Source: Klebsiella sp. WP3-W18-ESBL-02
GTDB taxonomy: Bacteria > Pseudomonadota > Gammaproteobacteria > Enterobacterales > Enterobacteriaceae
NCBI RefSeq assembly: GCF_014168815.1
Contig: NZ_AP021972.1
Location: 682,001 to 746,000, forward strand
DNA: 64,000 nt
Direction: 5' to 3'
The position numbers and the translations under genes were made by a program. Position 1 is the stretch's first letter, and every line of letters starts with the position of its first letter. The notes beneath the pieces are model-generated. The model did no database searches, had not been told where the DNA came from, and saw nothing but the letters and a program-made list of their open reading frames with translations. This document shows, one piece after another, positions 62,617-64,000 of this stretch.

Positions 62617-63475
62617 CCTGCCGACGCGAGGCGTGATTTTTTCGATACTGCAAGGGGGTCTCGCCGATCCCCTTTTTAAATGAACTAATAAAGTAGGTCA
62701 CTTCGGCAAACCCGACCTGTCCGGCAATCTCATTCACCGGCAGCGTGCTGTGCAGCAACAGTTCACAGGCGCGGCGCAGGCGCAGGGTATTCAGGTAGTC
62801 GTGAATATGTTCACCGGTCTCGGCGCGAAAGCGGCGCGACAGGTAGCTGCGCGATTTTCCCAGCTCGGCCGCCAGCGCATCGAGGCTGAATTTGTGTTGA
62901 TAGTTTTCTTCAATCCAGAACATCACCGGGCTGGCAATGCCGCGTGATGTATCGGTCATCTGCTCCTGCCCCGGCGGCAGCATATTGAATAAGGTCATCA
63001 ACATGCAGGCAATCTGCTCGCTGCTCAATGCTGAAACCTGCGCCGCGCGTGCGTACAGGCTGAACAGATGATCAATATGCGGGTGTATTTCGGCCAGATC
63101 GGCAACAAATGCCGGGCGGCCACGGGCAGAAAGCGCCAGCAAACGGCGGTAATTTTCCGGGAAATGGCGGAGAAGTTTAGCAATTGCGTGCTGATCGACA
63201 TGAATAATCGTCCGGCGATAACGGTCCTGGGCTTTCTCATCGACCATGACTTTATGCAGCGTAAACGGTGGGAAGAAAAACAGCCGGCCGGGGCGCATGG
63301 TGTACTGCCGATTATCGACAATGACCACGCCAAAACCTTCCTCAACGTAGAGGATCTCCAGACACTGGTGCCAGTGGTGATAGCGCACGGTGTTAGCAAA
63401 CAGACGACTGAATGACGCTACGGCGTCATTCAGCGTGATGAGCTCCAGATGTTCGGCATTCCAGGACGACGACAT
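62567..63475 (-). CDS. AraC-family transcriptional regulator with N-terminal cupin
   Basis: A 302-residue regulator. The N-terminal cupin/AraC-binding domain (about 1-110, with RPGRLFFFPPFTLHKV near 62) probably binds a sugar-type effector. The C-terminal part has two helix-turn-helices (FSLDALAAELGKSRSYLSRR near 196 and LPVNEIAGQVGFAEVTYFIS near 245). A tail rich in Ala, Ser and Arg follows and overlaps the TRAP permease gene. It is divergent from the DUF2264 gene and convergent with the TRAP operon, and is the likely regulator of both. ATG 63475 is preferred over a TTG two codons upstream. Confidence 0.9.
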   Translation of the reverse strand: MSSSWNAEHLELITLNDAVASFSRLFANTVRYHHWHQCLEILYVEEGFGVVIVDNRQYTMRPGRLFFFPPFTLHKVMVDEKAQDRYRRTIIHVDQHAIAKLLRHFPENYRRLLALSARGRPAFVADLAEIHPHIDHLFSLYARAAQVSALSSEQIACMLMTLFNMLPPGQEQMTDTSRGIASPVMFWIEENYQHKFSLDALAAELGKSRSYLSRRFRAETGEHIHDYLNTLRLRRACELLLHSTLPVNEIAGQVGFAEVTYFISSFKKGIGETPLQYRKNHASRRQASGNAPAATAKSSEYR

Positions 63476-63651
63476 GTGCAATATTTTTAAATTTTTACCG
63501 GTTTAATCTTACTACTAAACCACTGTTTTAAATTTTATCAAGCGCGGGTTCAGATAATACAATCAGTTGTGACCTGGTTAACATTTCTGCATTACCCGGA
63601 TTCTCTATGCTTTAGCCACTTTCGAGGATGGTTAAATTAGGGGTCAGGACA

Positions 63652-64000
63652 GTGACTGAAATATCAAAAATATTGTCATCACGTGAAGACGTTACGGCGA
63701 CGCTGGTAACGATGCTGAGCGCTCTCGATAAACAATTTCCCGCCCATGCGGCGCAGTTCTCGCTGGGTAATACCTGCGCGCACTACACCCAGGATATCGC
63801 GGAGATGGAGGGCTTATCGAGAGCGCTTTGGGGGCTGTTCCCGCTGCTGGCGGGCGGCGCGCAGGTACCATTCAGCGAGAAGTACATCACCGCCATTAAG
63901 CTCGGCACCGACCCGCACAGCCCAGCTTACTGGGGCGAAACCGGGCCGTACGACCAGCGTCTGGTTGAGATGGCGGCCTACGGACTCGGTCTGGCGCTGT
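63652..64000 (+). CDS. DUF2264 family protein, N-terminal part (cut by window end)
   Basis: The frame from the GTG at 63652 stays open for 116 codons to the window end. It shows DUF2264 hallmarks: CAHYTQDIAEMEGLSRALWG from about residue 43, LLAGGA near 66, LGTDPHSPAYWG near 84 and YDQRLVEMAAYGLGLAL near 98. DUF2264 proteins are predicted helical-barrel enzymes of polysaccharide or uronide breakdown. AGGACA precedes the GTG. It is divergent from the AraC-type gene (176 bases apart), so its substrate may be linked to the TRAP ligand. Confidence 0.82.
   Translation, partial: MTEISKILSSREDVTATLVTMLSALDKQFPAHAAQFSLGNTCAHYTQDIAEMEGLSRALWGLFPLLAGGAQVPFSEKYITAIKLGTDPHSPAYWGETGPYDQRLVEMAAYGLGLAL

Overview
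The window is a stretch of chromosome from a gamma-proteobacterium of the family Enterobacteriaceae. Most of it follows, gene for gene, the E. coli K-12 region between uxaA and parE (uxaA-ygjV-sstT-alx-ygjR-ygjP-rlmG-higBA-fadH-patA-aer-yqjI-yqjH ... ileX-mug-rpoD-dnaG-rpsU-tsaD-plsY-folB-uppP-cca-ygiM-ygiF-glnE-hldE-ubiK-ribB-zupT-ygiD-ygiC-ygiB-tolC-nudF-yqiB-cpdA-yqiA-parE). Protein lengths match the E. coli ones within a few residues, but sequence differences, missing loci (ebg, ttd, yqiJK, glgS) and added loci point to a related genus such as Enterobacter, Kosakonia, Lelliottia or Klebsiella. I cannot fix the genus from the sequence alone.

Layout. 1-8.1 kb: hexuronate catabolism end (uxaA), membrane and transport genes (ygjV, sstT), the manganese-riboswitch-controlled alx, ygjR, ygjP, the 23S rRNA methyltransferase rlmG and a HigBA toxin-antitoxin pair with two visible operator palindromes. 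8.1-15.1 kb: fadH, patA with sigma-54-like promoter candidates, aer with a sigma-28-like promoter, and the divergent metal-responsive yqjI/yqjH pair. 15.1-25.5 kb: an accessory block between yqjH and the tRNA gene ileX, with a POT-family peptide transporter, a YoaC-like small protein, an unknown exported protein in AT-rich DNA, and a five-gene operon in which a CitA/DcuS-type sensor kinase and its response regulator lie upstream of an ABC importer (binding protein, fused permease, ATPase). 25.5-31.8 kb: ileX, mug, the macromolecular synthesis operon rpsU-dnaG-rpoD, and tsaD.

31.8-33.3 kb: an 869-bp IS5-family element with a programmed -1 frameshift has inserted into the last codons of plsY. 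The target duplication is intact, so the original plsY 3' end can be rebuilt. 33.3-44.3 kb: folB, uppP, cca, ygiM, ygiF, glnE, hldE, an Ibs/Sib type I toxin-antisense RNA module, ubiK, and ribB behind an FMN riboswitch. 44.3-49.2 kb: a four-gene chaperone-usher fimbrial operon between ribB and zupT. 49.5-59.4 kb: zupT to parE in the conserved order. 59.7-64 kb: a second accessory locus with a three-part TRAP transporter, a convergent AraC-type regulator, and the start of a divergent DUF2264 gene cut by the window edge.

Themes. Accessory content is mainly solute import with its own regulators (two-component ABC system; AraC/TRAP/DUF2264). In three import or surface operons a hairpin lies just after the gene whose product is needed in excess (pilin, ABC binding protein, TRAP binding protein). 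I found no CRISPR array, prophage or integrase.
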